Below are positions 27,365 through 35,352 of a stretch of DNA of 64,000 bases, in pieces. Positions within the stretch are counted from its first letter, which is position 1. Every line of letters begins with the position of its first letter. Source of the stretch: Pseudofrankia saprophytica. Lineage in GTDB: Bacteria > Actinomycetota > Actinomycetes > Frankiales > Frankiaceae. The stretch is from NCBI RefSeq assembly GCF_000235425.2, contig NZ_KI912266.1, forward strand, positions 3,923,293 to 3,987,292, in the 5' to 3' direction. A program made the translations under genes and the position numbers. A model generated the notes under the pieces. That model did no database searches, was not told where the DNA came from, and was given only the letters and a program-made list of their open reading frames with translations.

Positions 27365-27805
27365 CTAGATCTCCTCGTCCTTCGCCATCTCGTCCCATGG
27401 AAGATCGCGAAGATCGAGGCCAGCGGTCTCATCCGACGGGAGCACCGCGGTGGGCTGCATCCACACCACAACGAGCCGCGATCGGTACAGAGGCGCGTCC
27501 GGACCGGTGTCTACGGCGCTGGACTCGAACATCCCGACGCAGATCACTCGGGGCAGCAGTTCCTCGGGTCCGAAGGGTAGGTGCCGCCCGGGCTGTGCTT
27601 CCGGATACTCTCTGATCGGTGGAATGACGTGCACAGGCGATCCGGGAAAGCGGTGCGCACCCTGCTGCGGCAGATTTGCGACCATCCTGTCATTGATGTA
27701 TCTGAACGGGTAGCCCTCGATCAGGCCGTCGTACGTTCCCGTCATCCAGACCTGGCTGAGATAGGTCCGGCGGCCGGACGACAGTGTGATCATGGTGAGG
27801 GCCAT
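27365..27805 (-). CDS. Hypothetical protein (146 aa)
   Basis: Not a family I recognise. The chosen start ATG 27805 gives MALTMITLSSGRRTYLSQVWM..., preceded by GGGG; the longer frame has unlikely codon use. The protein is soluble, rich in Pro and Arg, with a strand-rich middle (RYINDRMVANLP, HVIPPIREYPEA, RSRLVVVWMQPT) and an acidic tail. It stands alone between two plus-strand genes. Codon bias supports a real gene, possibly a small actinobacteria-specific protein. Confidence 0.6.
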   Translation of the reverse strand: MALTMITLSSGRRTYLSQVWMTGTYDGLIEGYPFRYINDRMVANLPQQGAHRFPGSPVHVIPPIREYPEAQPGRHLPFGPEELLPRVICVGMFESSAVDTGPDAPLYRSRLVVVWMQPTAVLPSDETAGLDLRDLPWDEMAKDEEI

Positions 27806-28025
27806 GCCCCGCAGGCTACCGCCAACGGCTACTTCTTGATCACAGGTGCATGTCGGGCGCCAGCGCCGGGCACGTTGTGTGTGCAATCCGGGGGCGTGCG
27901 CGACCAAGGGCTGGTACCGATCTTGGTCGTGCGCGCCCGCGCCGCCGCGCGGTACGCCGGGTGAACGCTTTCTATGGTGTCGGTACGGGGGGTTCTTCTC
28001 CGCAACGACGGCCCGGAGGCATCCT

Positions 28026-28469
28026 GTGACAAAGTCGTTGTACGAGCACGCGGGCGGCGACGAGGGCCTGCATCGACTCGAGGAACTGTTCTACGCGAAG
28101 GCACTGGCTGACCCGGTGCTGCGGACACTGTTCACCGAGCGGGTGGCGACCCACGTCGACCACCTGACGTGGTTCACCGCCGAGTCGTTCGGCGGACCTG
28201 ACCGTTTCACCAGGCAGCTTGGCTTCCAGTATCTCATCGACGTGCACCGCGGTCTGAAGATCACCGATGAGCAGCGGGACAGGTTCGTCACCGCGTATCT
28301 CGAGGCGCTGGACGAGGCCGGCATGCCAGACGACGCGCCGTTCCGGCAGGCGTTCCGCGAGCATGTCGAGTTCGGAGCCCAGGTCGCTCAGCAGAACTCT
28401 CACGCCGTCACTGACTCCGATCTGCACCCCATCCGCGAGGTACCGACCTGGAACTGGCCGGAGGACTGA
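28026..28469 (+). CDS. Group II truncated haemoglobin
   Basis: A truncated (2/2) globin of about 147 aa. It shows SLYEHAGGDEGLHRLEELFYAKALADPVL, the TrHb start, then the E-helix HLTWFTAESFGGPDRFTRQLG and the proximal His in LIDVHRGLKIT. GTG 28026 is chosen since GGAGG at 28015-28019 lies six bases upstream. The C-terminal 20 residues (IREVPTWNWPED) extend past the usual globin end and are typical of one actinobacterial subgroup. Likely roles are oxygen or NO handling; the context gives no further clue. Confidence 0.85.
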   Translation: MTKSLYEHAGGDEGLHRLEELFYAKALADPVLRTLFTERVATHVDHLTWFTAESFGGPDRFTRQLGFQYLIDVHRGLKITDEQRDRFVTAYLEALDEAGMPDDAPFRQAFREHVEFGAQVAQQNSHAVTDSDLHPIREVPTWNWPED

Positions 28470-28544
28470 TCGAAGTGGAGTCCGCCGACACGGGCTCCGC
28501 CTCGCGTGTGCGGCGCGGCGGTGGTACCGGTCGTGGTCGGCCAG

Positions 28545-28680
28545 GATGGCGGGCAGCCAGGCAGATACCGAGGCGTACTCCACGCGAGTCAAGGTACTGA
28601 CCATGGTTCCGACGGGCGACGGATCTACGCCGAAGCACCCTATGTGCAACCCGAGGCTGGTACCGATCGTCCTGGCTCAC
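28545..28680 (-). pseudogene. Duplicated segment, copy 2: truncated 5' end of the orphan gene
   Basis: Read on the minus strand, this repeats the first 40 or so codons of the gene at 19965-20486, including VSTLTRVEYASVSAWLPAIL and the upstream GGTACCAGCC motif. The start codon reads TTG here and the frame leaves the homology after ILAD, running out against the globin gene. It is a broken copy or a mobile regulatory segment. Confidence 0.7.
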
Positions 28681-28690
28681 GCCGAGCTGG

Positions 28691-29521
28691 TTACACCGTG
28701 GCGAAGGCCGTGAGGATCGCGTCGCGGACCACGGATGGTTGTTCGACCCAGGGGGCATGCCCGGCGGCGTCGAACACGATCCGGCTTGCGGCAGGCAGGG
28801 CCGCGAGAAGGGAGTCGGTCGCCTGCCAGGGGCGCGGGTCGTCAGAGCCGAGGAGCATGGTGACCGGTCGACGCAGGCCGGCGGCAAGGGTGAGGAGATC
28901 CGCCGTGTCGCGATCCGCCCAGAGCTGCCGATGGGCCGCGGCGTTCACCTCGACGTCCGGGGGGCGGGTAGCCCACAGGGCGGCGGCGTGGTCGAGGGCG
29001 GCGGGACCAGGCGAGAAGTCAGGCCGCCACTGCAGCAGGCACCACTCGCGCTCCTCGGCTGGGTCACGTTGGCGACTGCCAAGCTCTGTCCACCGAAGCA
29101 GGTCCGCTCCCAGACGGCGCTCCCGCTCGGCGACGTATCCGTCACGAAATCCGTCGCCCGCGCCGACTCCGGCGATGTAGACGACGCCGGCGACATGGCC
29201 GGGAAAATGCGCGGCGTAGCGCAGGGCGAGCTCGGCGCCCCAGGAGTGCCCGACCACGCCCCAGCGATCGACTCCTAACGCGGCCCGCAGCTGGTCCAGG
29301 TCGTTCACAGCCTGCTCGACGGTGAACCGCCCGCCGCCGCCGTCAGTGGACCGTCCGCAGCCGCGCTGATCGAATCTGATCACCGTGAACACGTCGTCCA
29401 ACAGCGCGGCCAGGGGCGCGAGGTAATCCCACAGTCCCGGGCCGCCATGGCACAGCACAAGTGGTGGGCCGTTACCGCTGACCGCGGTCCACAACAGCGT
29501 GCCGTCGGACAGCTCGACCAC
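28691..29521 (-). CDS. Alpha/beta hydrolase, proline iminopeptidase-like (S33)
   Basis: A 276-aa hydrolase of peptidase family S33. It has the HGGPG oxyanion motif, RFDQRGCGRS, nucleophile elbow GHSWGAE, acid in GSDDPRPW and His in AAGHAPWVEQP. It could be an aminopeptidase releasing N-terminal proline or an esterase of the same fold. GTG 29521 is the start. A longer S33 enzyme (331 aa) is at 55059-56054. Single-gene unit on the minus strand. Confidence 0.82.
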   Translation of the reverse strand: MVELSDGTLLWTAVSGNGPPLVLCHGGPGLWDYLAPLAALLDDVFTVIRFDQRGCGRSTDGGGGRFTVEQAVNDLDQLRAALGVDRWGVVGHSWGAELALRYAAHFPGHVAGVVYIAGVGAGDGFRDGYVAERERRLGADLLRWTELGSRQRDPAEEREWCLLQWRPDFSPGPAALDHAAALWATRPPDVEVNAAAHRQLWADRDTADLLTLAAGLRRPVTMLLGSDDPRPWQATDSLLAALPAASRIVFDAAGHAPWVEQPSVVRDAILTAFATV

Positions 29522-29656
29522 GCCGTGATCCTATAACCGTGATCCCGGAGCGGTGCCGATCGCGCTCGCTCACAGACCAGGCGCGGTCGTGTTCCCGATC
29601 CACGTCGACCGAGAAACGGGTTGCCGTCGTCGCCAGGCGCCCTTACCGTCCGGCGC

Positions 29657-30220
29657 GTGAATCTTCGCCGTGAGTCAGCCCGTGATCGGGAGTCCGTGCG
29701 AAACGTCGTCACACGGGCATTCGGCGGCGAGCACGGAAAGGTCGTGTCGGGCCTCGTCGACGACCTTCGCGCCACCATCACGCCTGGTGACGGCCTTTCG
29801 CTCGTCGCCGAGCACGATGGCAAGGTCGTCGGTCACGCGATGTGGACACGCAACCTGCTCGACGCGCCCCGGCGGCTGGTCGAGGTCCAGGTCCTCAGCC
29901 CACTGGCGGTGGTTCCCGAGCACCAGAAACGCGGTATCGGCTCGGCCCTCATCCACCGCGGACTCGACATCCTCGCCGAATCCTCGGTGCCCCTCGTCTT
30001 CCTCGAGGGTGACCCCGGCTACTACCGTCGCTTCGGCTTCGTGCCCGGCGGGGACCTGGACTTCCGCAAGCCGTCGCTGCGCATTCCGGACGCGGCCTTC
30101 CAGGTCGTCACACTTGCGGCCTACCAGCCGTGGATGACGGGGACACTGGTCTACTCGGAACTGTTCTGGCGGCACGACGCGGTCGGTCTCCGCGAGCCCG
30201 AGACGGAGACGATCACCTAG
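29657..30220 (+). CDS. GNAT-family N-acetyltransferase (YhbS-like)
   Basis: An acetyl-CoA-dependent acetyltransferase of about 187 aa. The acetyl-CoA-binding motif is VVPEHQKRGIGSALIHRGLD (Q/R-x-x-G-x-G/A), followed by LVFLEGDPGYYRRFGFVPG, a block diagnostic of the YhbS group. GTG 29657 is preferred, giving VNLRRESARDRESV; no strong ribosome site is visible and an earlier in-frame codon at 29621 exists. Substrate is unknown. Confidence 0.82.
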   Translation: MNLRRESARDRESVRNVVTRAFGGEHGKVVSGLVDDLRATITPGDGLSLVAEHDGKVVGHAMWTRNLLDAPRRLVEVQVLSPLAVVPEHQKRGIGSALIHRGLDILAESSVPLVFLEGDPGYYRRFGFVPGGDLDFRKPSLRIPDAAFQVVTLAAYQPWMTGTLVYSELFWRHDAVGLREPETETIT

Positions 30221-30479
30221 TTGGACGTGCGCGACCCGGGGCCGCTACCCGGCGCCTTTGCGTAGGGCGGGTCACGTCTGGTGGCGGCCCGCCGTGAGCG
30301 GTCAGGCCGCGAGCCCTGGGACCACGTCATGCCGGGCGAGCAAGGTGAGCAGGGGTTCGTGGCCTTGGTGATGTCCCACTGCTTCGCGGCGAGGCCGGCG
30401 ATCCGGACGCCTGCGAGGTTGTTCTCGTACACGCCCGGGCGCTGCTGGTCTGACCCCCGGAAGGCGGGCCCCGCCGACG

Positions 30480-31091
30480 TCAGGCGTCCCAGCGGATGTG
30501 GCGAATTTGGACGGCGAGTTGGCGGGCCTGGCGAATGAGCGGTCTGGTCGCCTCTGGCGCGAGGGCGATTCCCGCGTGTGTGGCGATGTCGTCGGCGACG
30601 GCGGAGATGGACAGCTTGTCCGTGTGGACGTGACGGGCGAACGCGGGCATCTGGAGGATGTCGAGGGAACGGCTGAGTCGGCGGCCGCTGTAGCTGCGGG
30701 AGGTTTCGCCGCGGCGGTGGATGCGCCTGGTCATGGTCGCGGGGGTCGCGAGCAGGGTGACGTAATGGACGCGGTGTCCGGCGGCTGTGACCGCGGCCGT
30801 CAGCTCGGCGAGCAGTTCGGGATTGAGGACGGTCATGGGTGCGATTACGGGGTCCTCGCCGCCTTGTAGGGCCAGAGTGAGCATCTCGCCTACCGCGTGC
30901 GGCCACAGGGGGATCTGTCGGAAGTCGATGCGCCGAGCCTTTGGCAGCATCTTGCGCATCGCGAAGCCGAGGTGTTCGGGGTCGCTGACGAAGCTTCCGG
31001 GCAGTCTGCGGTGGAGGTTGTAGGCGACCTGGGTCTTCCCGACGGCGTTCGGACCGTTGATCCAGATCAGGGTCGCCACGGCGGGAAGCAT
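30480..31091 (-). CDS. TmrB-like P-loop ATPase
   Basis: A small P-loop protein resembling Bacillus subtilis TmrB, which binds ATP and gives tunicamycin resistance. The match covers the start LIWINGPNAVGKTQVAYNLHRRLPGSFV (Walker A GPNAVGKT), DPEHLGFAMRKMLP, PLWPHAVGEML, VIAPMTVLNPELL and the end IRQARQLAVQIRHI. ATG 31091 is used; GTG 31079 would begin at the TmrB-like start. About 200 aa, as for TmrB. Whether it confers resistance here, or acts as a nucleotide kinase on another substrate, is not known. Confidence 0.78.
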   Translation of the reverse strand: MLPAVATLIWINGPNAVGKTQVAYNLHRRLPGSFVSDPEHLGFAMRKMLPKARRIDFRQIPLWPHAVGEMLTLALQGGEDPVIAPMTVLNPELLAELTAAVTAAGHRVHYVTLLATPATMTRRIHRRGETSRSYSGRRLSRSLDILQMPAFARHVHTDKLSISAVADDIATHAGIALAPEATRPLIRQARQLAVQIRHIRWDA

Positions 31092-31171
31092 AGCCAAGCA
31101 GGATTTCGAAAAGATCGGGCGTCCGGGCAACCTCGTGTCCACCACCACCACCACCGGCCGCCGCCTCCGAG

Positions 31172-31783
31172 CTACGTGCCGATGCGCGCGCGGGGTATGT
31201 CGTACACGACGTGGGTGACACGGCTGCCCTGGATGATCTGCGCGGCGTCCGCGAGCAGGACGGGGTCACCGGGCCCACCTACGCCGAAGAACGGCCGGCC
31301 GGAGCCGAACACCACTGGCACTACGCTCATCACTACGCGGTCGATAAGCCCGAGCCGCAGTGCCTGGCCGCCGACGTTCCCAGCGGTGACCGTGACGTCA
31401 CGATCACCTGCGTACTCCCTTGCCTGTGTGATCGCGGCCCTGACGTCGTCGACGAACGTGAACGGCGCCTCGTCGGCGTAGTCCCAGGCAGTCGGTGCCT
31501 TGTGGGTGACCACGAAGACATGCTCGCCGGCCGCCGGGCGTCCGTGCCAGCCGTTGGTGAGGTCGAACAGCCGCCGCCCGATCACCGCGGCGGCCACGTT
31601 CGCGTGCTGGGTCAGCATGAACTCGGCGGACGCGTGGGTCGTGTGGAACGCCCGCTCGTCGTCGTGAAAGGTCCAGGTGACCTCGCCGTTGCCGTACCAG
31701 TCGAACAGCGGTCCGACTGCGTCGTCGAGGTCGGCGACGAACCCGTCCAGGGAGACCGCCGCACTCATGATCGCGATGCCCAT
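31172..31783 (-). CDS. Dihydrofolate reductase-like (RibD C-terminal domain) protein
   Basis: A 203-aa NADPH-dependent reductase-fold protein of the YwjB/YyaP type. It begins SAAVSLDGFVADLDDAVGPLFDWY, has AAAVIGRRLFDLTNGW and VTAGNVGGQALRLGLIDRVVMSVVPVVFGSGRPFF, the usual RibD_C pattern. ATG 31783 has GGAAGAG seven bases upstream. True riboflavin deaminase residues are absent, so it is a stand-alone reductase of unknown substrate. Confidence 0.85.
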   Translation of the reverse strand: MGIAIMSAAVSLDGFVADLDDAVGPLFDWYGNGEVTWTFHDDERAFHTTHASAEFMLTQHANVAAAVIGRRLFDLTNGWHGRPAAGEHVFVVTHKAPTAWDYADEAPFTFVDDVRAAITQAREYAGDRDVTVTAGNVGGQALRLGLIDRVVMSVVPVVFGSGRPFFGVGGPGDPVLLADAAQIIQGSRVTHVVYDIPRARIGT

Positions 31784-31993
31784 GTCTGTTCTCTTCCGCT
31801 TGGAGTACCGACGGAGGGGCAGACTGGGCGCGAGCCCTCAACTCATCGGTTGACGAGAAGTGTGGTGAACCGGGTACGGGGACCACGGTTCCGCATCGGA
31901 ACGGTGAGCCGGGCTCCTGAGTGCGGGCTGCCACTGCCCTGTGCTGTCGGTCGACAAGCCAGCCGCCTTCGCGCCAGGGTTACGGTGACGTCG

Positions 31994-32461
31994 TCAGGGG
32001 CGGTTGAGTGCCCAGGCGGCGGCCAGGGCCAGACCTGTGAAGAGAAGCACCAGCACTACGCCGCCGAGGAAGAAGAACCCGACCGTCTTCACCAGCGCGA
32101 CAGCCACCGGGACGGTGGCGGCCAGGACGAGGAAGCCGCGGGCGGTGACTGGTGCCCGCAGCAGCGTGAGCCACGTCCTGGCCGGGCCCTGCCCTTCCTG
32201 GCTCAGGTCCGTCATCACGGCCGGGACCAGTCGCAGCGTCCCCCACGACAGGGCGGCGAACGCGACGGACAGTCCGAGGGCGTAGAGGAAACCGACTGCG
32301 CTGCCGAACGCGTTGAACGACGCACCAGCGCCGACGGCGGTGCAGACGAACGCGAGGTACCAGGGCACGGTCCGGTCCTGTCGGGCCTGGCCGGCCAGCC
32401 GGCGAGCCTGCGCCATGCGCTCGGCGCGCCGAGCGCCCCTCGTGGAACCCGCGACGTCCAT
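31994..32461 (-). CDS. Small four-helix integral membrane protein
   Basis: A 155-aa protein with an Arg-rich cytoplasmic start (STRGARRAERMAQARRLAGQA) and about four transmembrane helices (YLAFVCTAVGAGASFNAFG; AVGFLYALGLSVAFAALSW; GFLVLAATVPVAVALV; GFFFLGGVVLVLLFTGLALAAAW). No family recognised. ATG 32461 is chosen because GGAGGGA lies upstream and because sequence before it lacks coding character. Function unknown. Confidence 0.65.
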   Translation of the reverse strand: MDVAGSTRGARRAERMAQARRLAGQARQDRTVPWYLAFVCTAVGAGASFNAFGSAVGFLYALGLSVAFAALSWGTLRLVPAVMTDLSQEGQGPARTWLTLLRAPVTARGFLVLAATVPVAVALVKTVGFFFLGGVVLVLLFTGLALAAAWALNRP

Positions 32462-32929
32462 CGGTGATCTGCTCCCTCCGCACGGCTCACGAACCCACTG
32501 ATGCTCCACGTCCATCGTCTCGCCCCGGATCCGAGGACGCAGGGAATCGCCGGATTCGGCCGCAGGCCATGGCTCGCGAGCCATGGCCTGCGGCGCTTCC
32601 TCCGTCGGCGGTCTCAGGCCGCCGACAGGGCGGTCAGGTGCCGTGACAGGAATGGCCGGCGCGACGACCGAGGTCAGGGGTGTCCGTCGCCGATCCGGAG
32701 ACGTTGCGGCGGTCGCTGGCGGGCTTCGGACGCTCGATGACTGGCTGTAACCCCGGCACGCCGACATGCCCCGGATGCAGGCGCGTGCGCGGCTCCGGCG
32801 GTCGCCCAACGGGGTGGGCCCGTGTCGGAGTGAAGTGTCGATGGTGTAGGAATTGTGCTGATCAGTTCACTACGGGTGTTTGATCATGATATGGGCCGCT
32901 TGGCCGGGACTCGACGAGGAAGGACGTGG
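32462..32929. other. Intergenic region between divergent genes
   Basis: About 470 bases with no firm gene. It contains a 36-bp palindrome (32559-32594). A 67-codon plus frame at 32680-32883 carries CPGC and CRWC pairs that could form a zinc ribbon, but no ribosome site or family supports it. The region should hold promoters for both flanking genes. Confidence 0.4.
32559..32594. repeat. Perfect 36-bp palindrome
   Basis: The half GCCGCAGGCCATGGCTCG (32559-32576) is followed directly by its reverse complement (32577-32594) with no spacer. It lies about 100 bases upstream of the membrane-protein gene and 335 bases upstream of the methyltransferase gene, so it is not placed like a terminator. Confidence 0.9.
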
Positions 32930-33760
32930 ATGTCCGACCAGCAGCAGGAACTCGGCGCCGCCACCGCGCAGCCGGAGCCAGCCGAGATCGACGTGACCCG
33001 GCCGAGCATCGCCCGGGTGTATGACGCGGTCATCGGCGGCAAGGACAACTTCGAGGTCGACCGGGCCATCGCCGCGGAGGCGCTGCGGATCGTGCCGGAG
33101 ATCGGCGACGTGGGCCGGTACAACCGGGCCATCCTCCGTCGGGGCGTCACCTTCCTGGCCAGGGAGGCCGGGATCCGCCAGTTCGTCGACCTCGGCTCGG
33201 GGCTGCCGACCGTCGAGAACACGCACCAGGTGGCTCAGCGCCACGCGCCGGACGCGCGGGTCGTGTACGTCGACAACGACCCGATCGTGCTCGCGCACGG
33301 GCGTGCCCTGCTGGCCGAGAACGACAACACGGACGTCGTCACCGCCGATCTGCGCGAGCCGGCCGACGTCCTCGCCCGCCCCGAGATCGCCAAGCACATC
33401 GACCTGTCCCAGCCGGTGGGTGTGCTCCTCATCGGGGTCATCCACCATCTCGGTGACGACGAGGACCCGGACGGGATCGTGGCCACCTACCTGGACGCCG
33501 TGCCGTCAGGGAGCTACCTCTTCCTGACCCACTTCTGCGCGTCCAGCCCGGATGCTCTGGCGCTCGAGGACGCCATGCTGCGAGATCTGGGCACCGGTCG
33601 GTTCCGCACCCTGGAAGAGATCACCGGTTACTTCCAGGGGCTGGAACTACTGGACCCGGGTGTGGTCTACCTGCCCGAATGGCGGCCCGACGAGCCGGTG
33701 AACCACCCGTTGACGGTGGGGCAGCGCCTGATGGCCGGCGGGATCGCTCGCAAGCCGTAG
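32930..33760 (+). CDS. SAM-dependent methyltransferase, SAV2177/DUF574 family
   Basis: A 276-aa methyltransferase of the large actinobacterial family once named DUF574. The signature is complete: RPSIARVYDAVIGGKDNFEVDR, NRAILRRGVTFLAREAGIRQFVDLGSGLPTVENTHQ, and VVYVDNDPIVLAHGRALLA for SAM binding. ATG 32930 has GGAAGGA about six bases upstream. These genes are abundant in Streptomyces and Frankia, and their substrates are mostly unknown. Single-gene unit. Confidence 0.9.
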   Translation: MSDQQQELGAATAQPEPAEIDVTRPSIARVYDAVIGGKDNFEVDRAIAAEALRIVPEIGDVGRYNRAILRRGVTFLAREAGIRQFVDLGSGLPTVENTHQVAQRHAPDARVVYVDNDPIVLAHGRALLAENDNTDVVTADLREPADVLARPEIAKHIDLSQPVGVLLIGVIHHLGDDEDPDGIVATYLDAVPSGSYLFLTHFCASSPDALALEDAMLRDLGTGRFRTLEEITGYFQGLELLDPGVVYLPEWRPDEPVNHPLTVGQRLMAGGIARKP

Positions 33761-33808
33761 CTGTTGGCGTATGTCTGTGTCCAGGCGGCTGAAGCCGGGG
33801 GTGGCGGG

Positions 33809-34738
33809 TCAGGAGACCGGCGACGTCGCCAGGTGCCGTGACAGGAAACGGCCGGCGCGGTCGAGGGCCTCGTCGGCCTCGTCCAGCGCCCCGGTGAAGT
33901 TCTGGAACACGTGGGGAACGCCCGGCCAGACCTCCAGCGTGACGTCTACGTCATGAGCACCCGCCTGACCGGCGAGGCGCACGGCGTCGTCGAGCAGGAT
34001 CTCGTGTGACCCGACCTGCGCGAGCAGGGGTGGGAGCCCGGAGAGGTCGGCGAGCACCGGGCTGGCCAGCGGGTCCGAGGGGTCGTGGCCGGCGAGGTAC
34101 CAGTCGGCGAGGGTTCCGAGACGCTCGCGGGTGAAAAGCGGGTCGATGCCCTGCTTGGTCCGCAGGCTCGCGCCGGCGAGGGTGAGGTCGGTCCACGGCG
34201 AGAGGACGACGGCGGCCGCTGGCTGGGGGAGCCCGGCGTCCCTGACCGCCACCAGCGCGGCGACGGCGAGGCCGCCCCCGGCCGAGTCGCCCGCCACGGC
34301 GACGCGGTCGGGACCGATTCCGGAGTCGAGCAGTTCGCGGTAGGCGGCCAGGGCGTCGTCCACGGCGGCCGGGAACGGGTGCTCTGGCGCGAGGCGGTAG
34401 TCGAGGGACACCGCCTTCGTTCCGGCTCGGCGTGCGAGCAGCACCGCGAGCCGCGCACCGGTTCGGGCCGATCCGATGGCATACCCGCCACCGTGCAGGT
34501 AGAGCAGCACCGTGCCCCCGTCGGCTCCCGCCCGGCCGTCGCGGCTGTCGGCGCCGGCGACGTCGAGCACGAGCGCGGGGCGTCCGCCGAGGGTCGAGTC
34601 GCGGGCGGTGACGTCGCCGGGCGGCGGCTGGGCCTGTCGCTGCTCGAACGCGTCGCGCTGCTGCTCGATGGAGGCGGTCTGGTCGTAGGGTGCGTTCCGC
34701 AGCAGGGCATCCACCGCGTCGCGCTGTTGCTGGCTCAT
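33809..34738 (-). CDS. Alpha/beta hydrolase_3 (HSL-type acetyl hydrolase)
   Basis: A 309-aa esterase of the hormone-sensitive lipase family. It carries the oxyanion motif YLHGGGYAIGS, nucleophile GDSAGGG, the acid region in VGSHEILLDDAV and His in WPGVPHVFQNF. GGAGG lies about six bases before ATG 34738. It is transcribed divergently from a MarR gene with three copies of a palindromic operator between them, so it is very likely the repressor's target. Substrate is a small acyl ester, not identified. Confidence 0.88.
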   Translation of the reverse strand: MSQQQRDAVDALLRNAPYDQTASIEQQRDAFEQRQAQPPPGDVTARDSTLGGRPALVLDVAGADSRDGRAGADGGTVLLYLHGGGYAIGSARTGARLAVLLARRAGTKAVSLDYRLAPEHPFPAAVDDALAAYRELLDSGIGPDRVAVAGDSAGGGLAVAALVAVRDAGLPQPAAAVVLSPWTDLTLAGASLRTKQGIDPLFTRERLGTLADWYLAGHDPSDPLASPVLADLSGLPPLLAQVGSHEILLDDAVRLAGQAGAHDVDVTLEVWPGVPHVFQNFTGALDEADEALDRAGRFLSRHLATSPVS

Positions 34739-34774
34739 GTCGGACCTCCATCCACGCTGACGACCCCCGTGGGA

Positions 34775-34840
34775 CGATGGATTCCCGGGAATCCATCGCA
34801 TGCTCGCAACCGGATTCCTGGGAACTAGATTCCAGGGAAT
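34775..34840. promoter_or_regulatory. Three palindromic operators between hydrolase and MarR genes
   Basis: Three copies of ATTCCnGGGAAT: ATTCCCGGGAAT at 34781-34792 (centre of a perfect 24-bp palindrome 34775-34798), ATTCCTGGGAAC at 34814-34825, and ATTCCAGGGAAT at 34829-34840. Centres are 33 and 15 bases apart. The last one touches the MarR start codon. This arrangement predicts cooperative repression of both divergent genes by the MarR protein. Confidence 0.8.
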
Positions 34841-34843
34841 CCA

Positions 34844-35308
34844 GTGAGTGGGTGGATGGCGACCGAGGTCACGCAGTTGTTCATCGATCTCGTGCGGGTG
34901 GAGACCCGGCTCTACAACGCGGTCGACGCGCGGCTCCGGGCGGCGCACGGACTCACCGCCGGGCAGTACCAGCTGATGCAGATCATCAGCGAGCGCGACA
35001 CCTGCCGGGTCCTCGACCTCGTTCAGGAGACCGCCATCACCGTGGGCGCCGCGAGCAAGGCCGTCGACCGCCTGGAGGCCGCGGGCTGGTGCCGCCGCGC
35101 CGCCAACCCGGACGACCGTCGCTCGTCGCTGCTCTCGCTGACCCCGGCGGGATCAGGGCTGCTGGCCCAGGCCCGTCCGACCTTCGAGGAGGAAGTGGCG
35201 GCCCGTGTCGTCGGCGTCGTCACCGGGCCGGCTCTCCAGCAGACCGCGATCTCTCTCGCCGCGCTGCGCTTCAGCCTGGAACGGCATCAGCGCGCCGGTG
35301 AAGCCTGA
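34844..35308 (+). CDS. MarR-family transcriptional regulator
   Basis: A 154-aa winged-helix repressor. It has the dimerisation start TQLFIDLVRVETRLYNAVDARLRAAHGLTAGQYQLMQII, the HTH DLVQETAITVGAASKAVDRLEAAGWCRR and the wing NPDDRRSSLLSLTPAG with the conserved D-D-R-R. Start is GTG 34844 or ATG 34856; the first overlaps operator 3. It probably represses itself and the divergent hydrolase via the ATTCCnGGGAAT sites. Confidence 0.87.
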   Translation: MSGWMATEVTQLFIDLVRVETRLYNAVDARLRAAHGLTAGQYQLMQIISERDTCRVLDLVQETAITVGAASKAVDRLEAAGWCRRAANPDDRRSSLLSLTPAGSGLLAQARPTFEEEVAARVVGVVTGPALQQTAISLAALRFSLERHQRAGEA

Positions 35309-35352
35309 ACCAGCCCTCGGGCCGGTCAGGCCCGGGATGCGTGTTCTCCTTC

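Noticed and set aside
30217-31278. A 353-codon Arg/Pro-rich minus-strand frame
   Set aside because: Overlaps the TmrB-like gene in another frame and lacks family features.
32680-32883. A 67-codon frame with CPGC and CRWC
   Set aside because: Possible zinc ribbon, but no ribosome site, no homologue known and ends in intergenic sequence; kept only as a note.
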